Shown here one piece after another: positions 57,037 through 64,000 of a stretch of DNA of 64,000 bases. Both the position numbers and the translations under genes were made by a program. The stretch covers positions 3,369,001 to 3,433,000 of the forward strand of contig NZ_OY760916.1 of assembly GCF_963664075.1 (NCBI RefSeq), written 5' to 3'. The number at the start of each line of letters is the position of its first letter. The stretch's first letter is position 1. The DNA comes from an uncultured Desulfobulbus sp. (lineage in GTDB: Bacteria; Desulfobacterota; Desulfobulbia; Desulfobulbales; Desulfobulbaceae). A model generated the notes under the pieces. That model ran no database searches. It was not told the origin of the DNA and worked only from the letters and a program-made list of their open reading frames with translations.

Positions 57037-58220
57037 TGGCCTTCTCCTTAGACACCGTCATCTACATGGACAACAATGCCACCACCCGGATTGCTCCCGA
57101 GGTGCTGGAAGCCATGATGCCCTATCTCAATGATTATTATGGCAACCCCTCCTCCATGCATACATTTGGCGGTCAGGTTGGTGAGGCAGTTGCAAAGGCA
57201 CGGCTGTCTGTGGCGAACTTACTGGGAGCAAATCCCGACGAAATCGTCTTTACAAGCTGTGGTACGGAGAGCGACTCCACTGCAATTTTTTCCGCACTGC
57301 GCACCTTCCCGGAAAAAAACCATGTGGTCACCACCCGGGTTGAGCATCCCGCTGTCAAAAACCTCTGCGACAATTTAGAAACTCTCACCGGTCAAAAATA
57401 TCATATTTCGCGTCTGCCAGTTGCAGAAGATGGCACCTTGGATATCGAGCGCTACAAAGAATGTTTGACCGATGAGACGGCAATTGTCAGTGTCATGTGG
57501 GCCAACAACGAGACGGGAGTGCTTTTTCCAGTTGAAGAAATGGCCAAGATTGCCAAAGAACGGGGAATCCTCTTTCATACTGATGCGGTCCAGGCGGTAG
57601 GTAAGATTCCGATTAATCTGAAAGATTCTGCCATCGACCTGCTTTCTCTCTCCGGTCACAAACTCCATGCCCCCAAGGGGATTGGTGTATTGTACGTACG
57701 AAAAGGAACTCCCTTTATCCCCTTTCTCAACGGTGGACATCAGGAAAAAGGTCGTCGCGGCGGCACAGAAAACGTTGCATCAATCGTTGGTTTGGGAAAG
57801 GCGTGTGAGTTGGCCGCAGCCATGATGGAAGAGGAAAATACCCGCGTACGGGCCCTGCGCGATAAGCTGGAAAAGGGGCTGCTTTCTTCCATCCCCAAGG
57901 CGCTTTTAAATGGTCATCCGGAAAAACGTCTGCCCAACACGGCTAATATCAGTTTTGAATATGTTGAAGGCGAGGCTATTTTGTTAATGATGAATCAGCA
58001 CAACATCTGTGCTTCATCTGGTTCGGCCTGCACTTCAGGTTCCCTTGAGCCTTCACATGTCCTCCGCGCCATGGGTGTTCCGTTTACTGCCGCCCACGGA
58101 TCAATCCGGTTCAGCCTCTCAGTATACAACACTGAAAAAGAGGTAGATTTCATTCTAGAAAAAATGCCTCCCATTATTGCCCGCTTACGCGAACTCTCTC
58201 CCTTCTGGGAAGAAGACTAA
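57036..58220 (+). CDS. nifS: cysteine desulfurase NifS
   Basis: NifS removes sulfur from cysteine with pyridoxal phosphate and passes persulfide to NifU. The 394-residue protein has MDNNATTRIAPEV at the start, the PLP Lys in SLSGHKLHAPKG and the mobile-loop Cys in CASSGSACTSGS. GAGGAGG lies before the ATG inside nifU, supporting coupled translation. A hairpin terminator follows. Confidence 0.96.
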   Translation: MAFSLDTVIYMDNNATTRIAPEVLEAMMPYLNDYYGNPSSMHTFGGQVGEAVAKARLSVANLLGANPDEIVFTSCGTESDSTAIFSALRTFPEKNHVVTTRVEHPAVKNLCDNLETLTGQKYHISRLPVAEDGTLDIERYKECLTDETAIVSVMWANNETGVLFPVEEMAKIAKERGILFHTDAVQAVGKIPINLKDSAIDLLSLSGHKLHAPKGIGVLYVRKGTPFIPFLNGGHQEKGRRGGTENVASIVGLGKACELAAAMMEEENTRVRALRDKLEKGLLSSIPKALLNGHPEKRLPNTANISFEYVEGEAILLMMNQHNICASSGSACTSGSLEPSHVLRAMGVPFTAAHGSIRFSLSVYNTEKEVDFILEKMPPIIARLRELSPFWEED

Positions 58221-58236
58221 GAGCAGGGTACATTCT

Positions 58237-58264
58237 GCGCCGTTCACTTTTCTGTGAACGGCGC
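58237..58264 (+). terminator. terminator after nifS
   Basis: GCGCCGTTCAC pairs with GTGAACGGCGC in an 11-bp stem around a 6-base loop, followed by a T-rich stretch (ATTTTCTCC). It probably ends the nifU-nifS transcript. Confidence 0.75.
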
Positions 58265-58301
58265 CCCATTTTCTCCTCTTTCTATTCCTTTTTGAAATCA
58301 T

Positions 58302-59234
58302 ATGCGCATAATTGAGCCAAGCGTCACCATTCTTGATGAACTTGACCAACAGAGTCTTCCCGTCCGTATCGAATATTGCGGGCGCATCTGCTACAAGAGC
58401 GAAGATAAGATTGATACGGAGTCTGCAATTCCCTTTGTTCGCAAGATGGCAGAGTACGGGCACAACTCTGTACTTGAGATGGGGGTCACCAGCTTTACGG
58501 TGGTAACTCCAAACAAGGAGATGGTAGAGCATTTTTTTCTCCATCAACCAAAATTTCTCTTTATTGATCAGCTGACCCCGACCTCATTGCTTATCTCTGG
58601 CTCCGTTCGAGCCTTGATTGAGATGGCACTGAGCCACCCCAATGATCCCATTGCACGGGCCCTCATAGAGACCCTGAAAAGGGTGCATCCCTATTTTTTC
58701 GAAACCATTACCCTGCCCCCGTGCGCAGAAGCTTCTGAGGTAGTGGTAAAACCGATGCCCCTGGCCCAAGTTGAAGCCCTTCCGCTCCAGCAGTTTGTCA
58801 AACACCGTTATCTTGCTGTAAAATTTATTGTTAACCGGGCTGTTACCCACGAACTTGTTCGTCATCGTCCCTGCACCTTCCTTCAGGAAAGCCAGCGCTA
58901 TTGCCGTTATTCAGCTGATAAATTCGGCAACGAAGTCACCTTTATAAAGCCGGTATTTTTTAGCGAAGACAGCCAAGAGTATGCGATTTGGTACCAATCC
59001 ATGGAGGCCATGGAAAAACAATACTTGCACCTCCTTGAAACATCGACTCCACAGGCAGCACGGACAGTCCTCCCCAACTCGTGTAAAACAGAAATAATAG
59101 TCTACGCCAATCTCCAGGAATGGCAACACATCCTGAAACTGCGAACGTCTTCCGCGGCCGAACCATCCATGCGGGAAGTCATGATCCCTTTGGAAAAAAT
59201 GCTTTCAAAAAAATACCCGAAAGTTTTCGTTTGA
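58302..59234 (+). CDS. thyX: FAD-dependent thymidylate synthase ThyX
   Basis: ThyX makes dTMP from dUMP with FAD and methylenetetrahydrofolate. The 310-residue protein contains the signature RHRPCTFLQESQRY near residues 188-201 (the RHR-x7-S motif) and HELVRH before it. SAAEPSMREVMIPL near the end matches the family. At 310 residues it is longer than minimal ThyX because of inserted loops (about 115-165). It suggests a ThyA-independent thymidylate route, though thyA could exist elsewhere. Confidence 0.93.
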   Translation: MRIIEPSVTILDELDQQSLPVRIEYCGRICYKSEDKIDTESAIPFVRKMAEYGHNSVLEMGVTSFTVVTPNKEMVEHFFLHQPKFLFIDQLTPTSLLISGSVRALIEMALSHPNDPIARALIETLKRVHPYFFETITLPPCAEASEVVVKPMPLAQVEALPLQQFVKHRYLAVKFIVNRAVTHELVRHRPCTFLQESQRYCRYSADKFGNEVTFIKPVFFSEDSQEYAIWYQSMEAMEKQYLHLLETSTPQAARTVLPNSCKTEIIVYANLQEWQHILKLRTSSAAEPSMREVMIPLEKMLSKKYPKVFV

Positions 59235-59387
59235 AGGGTACCAGACACCTTTACTGAGACTTCTTAACATTTTTTTTGCCCCTTTCTGTTTCTCTCTAGA
59301 AGATTTTCTTCTTTTTGACCCGTCCTTGCGTTTATAGTAGACTATTGAATAACTTCTTATTCCTCGTCCCAAAGGCCCTCTAATTCC

Positions 59388-61637
59388 ATGGCAACACGAG
59401 CTGGACAATCACTATCAGATACGCAAAGAGGCTCCCTGAAACGAACCGTTAAGGATCAGTCAGGTGCTGGAAAATTAAAAATTGGCGAATTGCTGAGTAA
59501 GGCGGGATATATCACCGCCAATCAGTTTGAAGAAGCCAAGGCTGTTCAGAAAAAGACCGGGGAACGGCTTGGCCGTATCTTGCTGGAAAGTGGTGCAATT
59601 GAACGAGACACCATTGCTAATTTCCTAAGCAGGATGCACAATTATACTCTGGTCATCATCGATCAGGAGTCACCTAGCGAGGAAGCACTCAAACTTGTCC
59701 CCTACGAGACGGCCAAGCAATTCATGGCCTTTCCCCTACGCCTTGCCGGTGACACTTTGCAGATCACTATGGCCGAGCCCACCGACTCGCTTGACGTTGA
59801 ACAACTGCAAGATATCGTCAAGAAAAACCTGACGGTCTGCGTTTCACCAGCCAAAGACATCATCGATTCCTACAAAAAGTATTATGGGATCAGTGATGAG
59901 GAACATCTCTCCTTTTTTAAATTTGAGCCGGAAGGTGAAGAAGACACCGTCACCCAGGTCGATGATTTTGGTGCCCTGGTATCGGATGCGGCGGAAGATT
60001 TTGAAATAGAAAGTGCTACCGCTGAAGAAAGCACCTTTGAGCAATTTTCTGCCTCGGATGCTCCGATTATCAAATTGGTGAACGGCATCCTGGTAAAAGC
60101 CGTTCAGGAAGGCGTCAGCGATATCCACATCGAACCTTTTGAAAAAAGCATGCAGGTGCGCTATCGTAAGGATGGTTCATTGTTTAAATCTATGAATCTC
60201 CCCTTAACGATTAAAAACGCGATGGCCGCCCGCATGAAAATTCTTGCCGGCCTCAATATCACAGAGCGACGTATTCCCCAGGATGGTCGTATCAAAATTC
60301 GACTGGGCCGAAACAGGGCTGTCGACTTCCGCGTATCCACTCTCCCCCTATTGCATGGAGAGGGAATTGTTCTTCGTATTCTTGATAAAAACTCGCTCAA
60401 CGTAGATCTGACCAAGCTCGGTTTTACCGTCGACACCTTTGAGGCCCTTAAACGATGTCTTTCCAGGCCCCAAGGACTGCTGCTGGTTACCGGTCCCACA
60501 GGCTCAGGTAAGACGGTAACACTGTACTCAGCACTCAACTCGCTTAACACCGAGGATATTAAAATCCTCACAGCTGAAGATCCTGTTGAGTTCAACTTCA
60601 AGGGCATCAACCAGGTTAATGTCAACTCTGAAGTCGGAATGACCTTTGCCGCAGCTCTGAAAGCCTTTCTCCGTCAGGATCCGGATATCATCATGGTTGG
60701 TGAGATTCGTGATATCGAGACGGCTGAGATCGCCATGAAGGCAGCCATGACTGGTCACCTTGTCTTCTCTACCCTCCATACCAACGATTCTCCAGCGACG
60801 GTTGGTCGTATGGTGGATATTGGTATCCCTCCATACATTCTCGCCTCATCTCTCACCATGATCCTTAGCCAGCGCCTCGGCCGAAGACTCTGTAAGCACT
60901 GTAAAACACCGGCCCAGTACGATGCAACAACCCTCACAAGTGCCGGATTCAAAGAGGCAGAACTGAGCGAGCTCAAACTTTTCAAGGCCAAAGGCTGTCC
61001 TGAATGTAATGGCTTAGGCTACCGAGGTCGTGTAGGTTTTTTCGAACTGATGGAGGTTACCGACGCTGTAGCCGAGGCCATTCAGGCGGAGGTTCCGGAA
61101 GAACAACTACGTAAAGTTGCCATCCAGGAAGGAATGTATACCCTGCGCGAGGCCGGTCTGCAAAAGGCACGAGAAGGGGTTACCAGCCTTGAGGAAGTAC
61201 TCAGACGAACAGTTGCCCATGAGGACAGCCTCCCGGCCTACCTGGTGAATCCGGATGTGGAAGAGTACGAGGATGGTGATATCATCATTCAGGAAGGCAA
61301 TAAAGACCGTGATTTCTTTAAACTGATTCGAGGCAAACTCGCTGTTTTGCGTTCAGGGAAGAAGATTGCGGAAATTACCGAACCAGGCGAATACTTTGGC
61401 GAGATGGCCTCAATTATTGAAGAGCCTCGCTCGGCTTCCATCATCTCCGTGGGCAGATGCACCATCAAACGCTACCCGGGGAATAAACTTGGCGAACTGA
61501 TCGAAAAATATCCAGATGTCTCCCAGCATCTTTTCCGCACTCTGGTTGAACGCCTCCATAAGACTGATCGCATTGTGGTCCAGTTGGCCAGCGCAGGAAA
61601 GCCTCGTCCTCCACATCATGTGATTCGACAAGCCTAA
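59388..61637 (+). CDS. PilB/GspE-type secretion ATPase fused to a cyclic-nucleotide-binding domain
   Basis: The 749-residue protein begins with an MshEN-type N-terminal region (KIGELLSKAGYITANQFEEA), a domain that in relatives binds c-di-GMP. The ATPase core has Walker A GPTGSGKTVTLYSAL, Asp-Glu motif DPDIIMVGEIRDIETAEI, STLHTND and a zinc site (CKHC, CPEC). After the usual end of PilB, about 130 more residues form a cNMP-binding fold (DIIIQEGNKDRDFFKLIRGKL, then GEYFGEMASIIEEPRSASI). It may drive type IV pili or another secretion motor under two nucleotide signals. No pilus genes are adjacent; the ribosome site is poor. Confidence 0.9.
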   Translation: MATRAGQSLSDTQRGSLKRTVKDQSGAGKLKIGELLSKAGYITANQFEEAKAVQKKTGERLGRILLESGAIERDTIANFLSRMHNYTLVIIDQESPSEEALKLVPYETAKQFMAFPLRLAGDTLQITMAEPTDSLDVEQLQDIVKKNLTVCVSPAKDIIDSYKKYYGISDEEHLSFFKFEPEGEEDTVTQVDDFGALVSDAAEDFEIESATAEESTFEQFSASDAPIIKLVNGILVKAVQEGVSDIHIEPFEKSMQVRYRKDGSLFKSMNLPLTIKNAMAARMKILAGLNITERRIPQDGRIKIRLGRNRAVDFRVSTLPLLHGEGIVLRILDKNSLNVDLTKLGFTVDTFEALKRCLSRPQGLLLVTGPTGSGKTVTLYSALNSLNTEDIKILTAEDPVEFNFKGINQVNVNSEVGMTFAAALKAFLRQDPDIIMVGEIRDIETAEIAMKAAMTGHLVFSTLHTNDSPATVGRMVDIGIPPYILASSLTMILSQRLGRRLCKHCKTPAQYDATTLTSAGFKEAELSELKLFKAKGCPECNGLGYRGRVGFFELMEVTDAVAEAIQAEVPEEQLRKVAIQEGMYTLREAGLQKAREGVTSLEEVLRRTVAHEDSLPAYLVNPDVEEYEDGDIIIQEGNKDRDFFKLIRGKLAVLRSGKKIAEITEPGEYFGEMASIIEEPRSASIISVGRCTIKRYPGNKLGELIEKYPDVSQHLFRTLVERLHKTDRIVVQLASAGKPRPPHHVIRQA

Positions 61638-61640
61638 GGG

Positions 61641-61804
61641 TAAGCGATCTCGAGGCGGCGAATCAGCGGTGTTCTCGATCTGCTAACCGATGCATGCGGC
61701 ATAAGCCGGTGCCTAGCCTCTCCGCCTCCTCGCGACCGCTTACAGTTCCAAGAAGAATACGAGTTCTTTCAGCCCCCCGATCGCGTACGCCTAAGGCGTG
61801 CGCG
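61641..61804. repeat. palindrome-rich spacer with a strong 10-bp hairpin
   Basis: CGCGTACGCC (61782-61791) and GGCGTGCGCG (61795-61804) pair over 10 bp with one G-T wobble around a 3-base loop TAA. Upstream, TAAGCG/CGCTTA (61641-61646, 61737-61742) and GAGGCGG/CCGCCTC (61652-61658, 61722-61728) could close a structure of about 100 nt. No T-run follows, so it is not a normal terminator. It separates the PilB-like gene from convergent surface-glycan genes. A REP-like palindrome or structured RNA are options. Confidence 0.45.
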
Positions 61805-61859
61805 CCCAACGACCTCACCTACAGTATTCACAACAGCTTGGAGTTGCCTTAAGTTCACA

Positions 61860-62798
61860 TCAATATTCGCCCTCGATGATGTAGGTTGGGCGTCTTTTCG
61901 CTTCTAAATAGATTCTCCCCACATATTCTCCAAGCACACCTATACCTGTAATTTGAATGCCGCCCAAGAAGAGTATAGTCGTCATTATCGAGGCATAACC
62001 CGGCATATCCACACCAAAAAGTACTGTTTTTGCGATAATAACCGCGCCATAAAAAAATGAAATAAAGGAAATAATAAAGCCCATATACAGCCATATTTTC
62101 AAAGGAAAGGTGCTAAAACTCGTAATGCCTTCTAGTGCCAAATTCCACAGTTTCCAGCCGTTGAAGCTGGTACGGCCAGCTTTCCTCTCTTCTCGTTGGT
62201 ACTCTACAATAGATGTCTTAAAACCTACCCACGCAAAAAGCCCTTTCATAAAACGTTCGCTTTCAGGAAGCTGTTGGAGCGCATCGACGACTTTTCGACT
62301 CATAAGTCTATAGTCACCAACATTTTCGGGGATAGTTACTTTAGAAATTTTATTATTCAATTTATAAAAGAGTTTCGCACTCGTTCTCTTTGCAAAGCTA
62401 TCAACTGAACGATCAACTCGTTTTGCGACAACGACGTCACTCCCCCTTTCCCAATGTTGAATAAAATCGTAAATGAGTTCTGGAGGATCTTGAAGATCTA
62501 CATCTATGGGGATCATTGCATCCCCTCGTGCCTGCTCAAGCCCTGCAGTCAGGGCGGCCTCTTTACCAAAGTTTCGCGATAGATTTATAGCCCTTATAGA
62601 GCTATATTTATTTTTTGCGGATATAATTTCCTTCAAGGTATTGTCTTGGCTACCATCATTTACAAAAATAATTTCATAAGGCCGAGCAACCCTTTCGACA
62701 ATCGGAACAATCTCTCGCAAGAAACACGAGATGACTTCTTCTTCATTATAGCAAGGACAGATTATAGAAATATCCGGATGATCTCCTTGGCTAATCAT
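61860..62798 (-). CDS. GtrB-like bactoprenol glycosyltransferase (GT2)
   Basis: The 312-residue protein is a GT2-family enzyme that charges undecaprenyl phosphate with a sugar on the cytoplasmic face. It has SIICPCYNEEE, VNDGSQDNT, DVDLQDPPE (metal-binding Asp residues) and RKAGRTSFNGWKL. Two C-terminal membrane segments (about residues 230-255 and 270-290) precede YVGRIYLEAKRRPTYII, a signature of GtrB/ArnC-type proteins. It is followed upstream by a GtrA-like flippase gene, the usual partner. Confidence 0.9.
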   Translation of the reverse strand: MISQGDHPDISIICPCYNEEEVISCFLREIVPIVERVARPYEIIFVNDGSQDNTLKEIISAKNKYSSIRAINLSRNFGKEAALTAGLEQARGDAMIPIDVDLQDPPELIYDFIQHWERGSDVVVAKRVDRSVDSFAKRTSAKLFYKLNNKISKVTIPENVGDYRLMSRKVVDALQQLPESERFMKGLFAWVGFKTSIVEYQREERKAGRTSFNGWKLWNLALEGITSFSTFPLKIWLYMGFIISFISFFYGAVIIAKTVLFGVDMPGYASIMTTILFLGGIQITGIGVLGEYVGRIYLEAKRRPTYIIEGEY

Positions 62799-62819
62799 AA
62801 GAAAAACCCTCCCGAAATT

Positions 62820-63203
62820 TCACGAATAAACATAACGTTTTCTAGAAAAATAATTAAAGAAAAAAACTATAGCTATAGCGACGCATCGGACCAAGTACAC
62901 ATTTAAATCCATACGCATCAAAACAAAAACAATAGCTAGATTCAAAAGAAGGCCAATAACTGTAATCAAATATACCGCCAAGAACTCACAGTAAATATTT
63001 TCTATCTTGACCTTTGAGAATACATAGCCTCTCGTCAAAAAGAAACTCACTCCAAATCCAGCCGAGTACCCAATAATGGTTGCAGCTACATATCCGCACA
63101 AATTCAAATAAACGAGTAGACTGTACAAAGCTAGGTCTACACCTGTTGCTACAATCCCGACGTACAGGAAGGATCTTATTTGCTTCATCACGCACTCACG
63201 CAT
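62820..63203 (-). CDS. GtrA-like flippase
   Basis: The 127-residue protein has four membrane helices and the GtrA-type patterns FLYVGIVATGVDLALY, GYSAGFGVSFFLTRGYVF and FFFNYFSRKRYVY. GtrA proteins are proposed to flip the lipid-linked sugar made by GtrB to the periplasm. The ATG at 63203 is used; 63188 is an equally possible start. Base composition is more AT-rich than the division cluster, in keeping with surface-glycan genes that move between strains. Confidence 0.85.
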   Translation of the reverse strand: MRECVMKQIRSFLYVGIVATGVDLALYSLLVYLNLCGYVAATIIGYSAGFGVSFFLTRGYVFSKVKIENIYCEFLAVYLITVIGLLLNLAIVFVLMRMDLNVYLVRCVAIAIVFFFNYFSRKRYVYS

Positions 63204-63315
63204 CTCCGCCCTATCACGCAGACATGCTTGCTTGAAGTCCTTTTAGAGAACTCTGAACAAGGGAAAACCACCCACGCTCTTCTCGACACTTATTGAACAA
63301 ATTCAGTAAAAAAAC

Positions 63316-64000
63316 TTACGCAGAGGGAGGAATAAAAAGAATAAAAAGGTTTAAAGGCGGAGACGTGACCCATGTATTATAGGGAATCGACACCGATCCA
63401 ATCTCAACCACGGGCGGCATTCCTCCGGGCACTAAGCTATAGGCTTCCGAACGAGTTTCAGCGACCACCACGGCGCCATTTTGCCGAATAGATGACAAGT
63501 CAACCCAGGGTGACTTTCTTGGATCTGCATCAATATACACACTCGGACGATCGGGGAATTGATAAGCGATATTTCCTGCATACCAAAAGGATCCTATGAC
63601 TGTCTCCACAGGGCTATCAAAATGTTTCTGCCACTGCTGACTCACAGTTGCCGCCAGAACTTCGCCGGGAAAATTGGTTTTTTTGACCCGCCCGGTGAAG
63701 GCAGGCCCCACCAAAGCCACCCCCGCATAGGCAAGCAAGCCGAGACAAAAAAATCCGCCCCAAGCCACGGCAAATCGATTAATTTTGCTTAAGTTCATTC
63801 GATGCTGGAAAAAATACACAAGAGTCACTCCTGAAACGAGAAAGAAAGGTGTCCCCCACATGGAGCGCAGCTTCCAGCCAAAAATCGCAGCCAAGGCAAT
63901 CATTATGAGTGGTGGCCCAAGAGCGATATAAAGTAGAAATACGCTTTTTTCGTTTTGTTTAAGGTGTCGATTTGTAGTGACCTCACCGTTTTTCAAGAAA
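63316..64000 (-). CDS. membrane glycosyltransferase, C-terminal part (cut by window end)
   Basis: Only the C-terminal 228 or so residues are in the window; the frame stays open to the edge. It shows four hydrophobic segments followed by a soluble C-terminal region (YAGNIAYQFPDRPSVYIDADP and IRQNGAVVVAETRSEAY), the layout of the periplasmic end of GT39/ArnT-like glycosyltransferases that use lipid-linked sugars. Next to gtrA- and gtrB-like genes it is probably the third member, moving the sugar to an acceptor such as O-antigen or lipid A. Confidence 0.7.
   Translation of the reverse strand, partial: FLKNGEVTTNRHLKQNEKSVFLLYIALGPPLIMIALAAIFGWKLRSMWGTPFFLVSGVTLVYFFQHRMNLSKINRFAVAWGGFFCLGLLAYAGVALVGPAFTGRVKKTNFPGEVLAATVSQQWQKHFDSPVETVIGSFWYAGNIAYQFPDRPSVYIDADPRKSPWVDLSSIRQNGAVVVAETRSEAYSLVPGGMPPVVEIGSVSIPYNTWVTSPPLNLFILFIPPSA

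Noticed and set aside
1..64000. tRNA, rRNA, CRISPR, insertion sequence or prophage
   Set aside because: I looked for cloverleaf-type stretches, spaced direct repeats, transposase frames and phage genes and found none; a covariance-model scan would be needed to exclude small RNAs.

Overview
The window reads as a chromosomal segment of a Gram-negative, diderm bacterium. The family mix fits the sulfate-reducer branch formerly called Deltaproteobacteria (Desulfobacterota), and Desulfobulbales is my best guess: a mraZ-led division/cell-wall cluster, a full general secretion (T2SS) locus, PEP-CTERM and CFI-box proteins, and NifU/NifS-type Fe-S assembly. There is no rRNA or other marker gene, so the taxonomy is inference. 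I see no tRNA, insertion sequence, prophage or CRISPR array. Most genes lie on the minus strand.

Region 1 (1-11.4 kb) is the dcw cluster, read leftwards: mraZ, rsmH, ftsL-like, ftsI-like, a fused murE-murF, mraY, murD, a 77-residue Cys-rich ORF, murG and the start of murC. Two things stand out. The ftsI product keeps the membrane anchor, dimerisation domain and PASTA-like tail, but I cannot find any of the three catalytic motifs of a penicillin-binding transpeptidase. And ftsW, normally between murD and murG, is absent there; the small Cys-rich ORF sits in its place. The septal peptidoglycan synthase pair therefore appears altered at this locus.

Region 2 (11.6-23.2 kb) holds a lone 753-residue exported protein and then a seven-gene same-strand set: a SUMF1/FGE-fold protein without the catalytic cysteines, a glycine-zipper lipoprotein, a coiled-coil lipoprotein, an S41/PDZ protease, an exported von Willebrand A protein, an ABC ATPase and an FtsX/MacB-type permease. 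I do not recognise this combination as a named system; it looks like an envelope module and is the best candidate here for something undescribed.

Region 3 (23.5-32.1 kb) is housekeeping: recN, a ThiI/MnmA-like PP-loop enzyme, a tRNA nucleotidyltransferase, rlmE, yebC and ruvCAB, with a divergent DtxR-type regulator.

Region 4 (32.2-49.5 kb) is type II secretion. gspG-H-I-J-K-L-M-N-C-D-E run on the minus strand while gspF lies alone on the plus strand and converges on gspE. The secretin carries a C-terminal TPR tail. Upstream of gspG are a delta-60-repeat protein with a CFI-box C terminus, a PEP-CTERM protein and a Tat-exported metallophosphoesterase, all plausible envelope or secreted products.

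Region 5 (49.8-61.6 kb) contains a MoeA-like molybdopterin protein with a Cys-rich tail, a tiny Trm112/UPF0434 protein, PEP synthase, a phosphohexomutase, nifU-nifS, thyX and a PilB/GspE-type ATPase fused to a cyclic-nucleotide-binding domain. Region 6 (61.6-64 kb) opens with a palindrome-rich spacer and then surface glycan genes (gtrB-like, gtrA-like, and the C-terminal part of a membrane glycosyltransferase cut by the window end).
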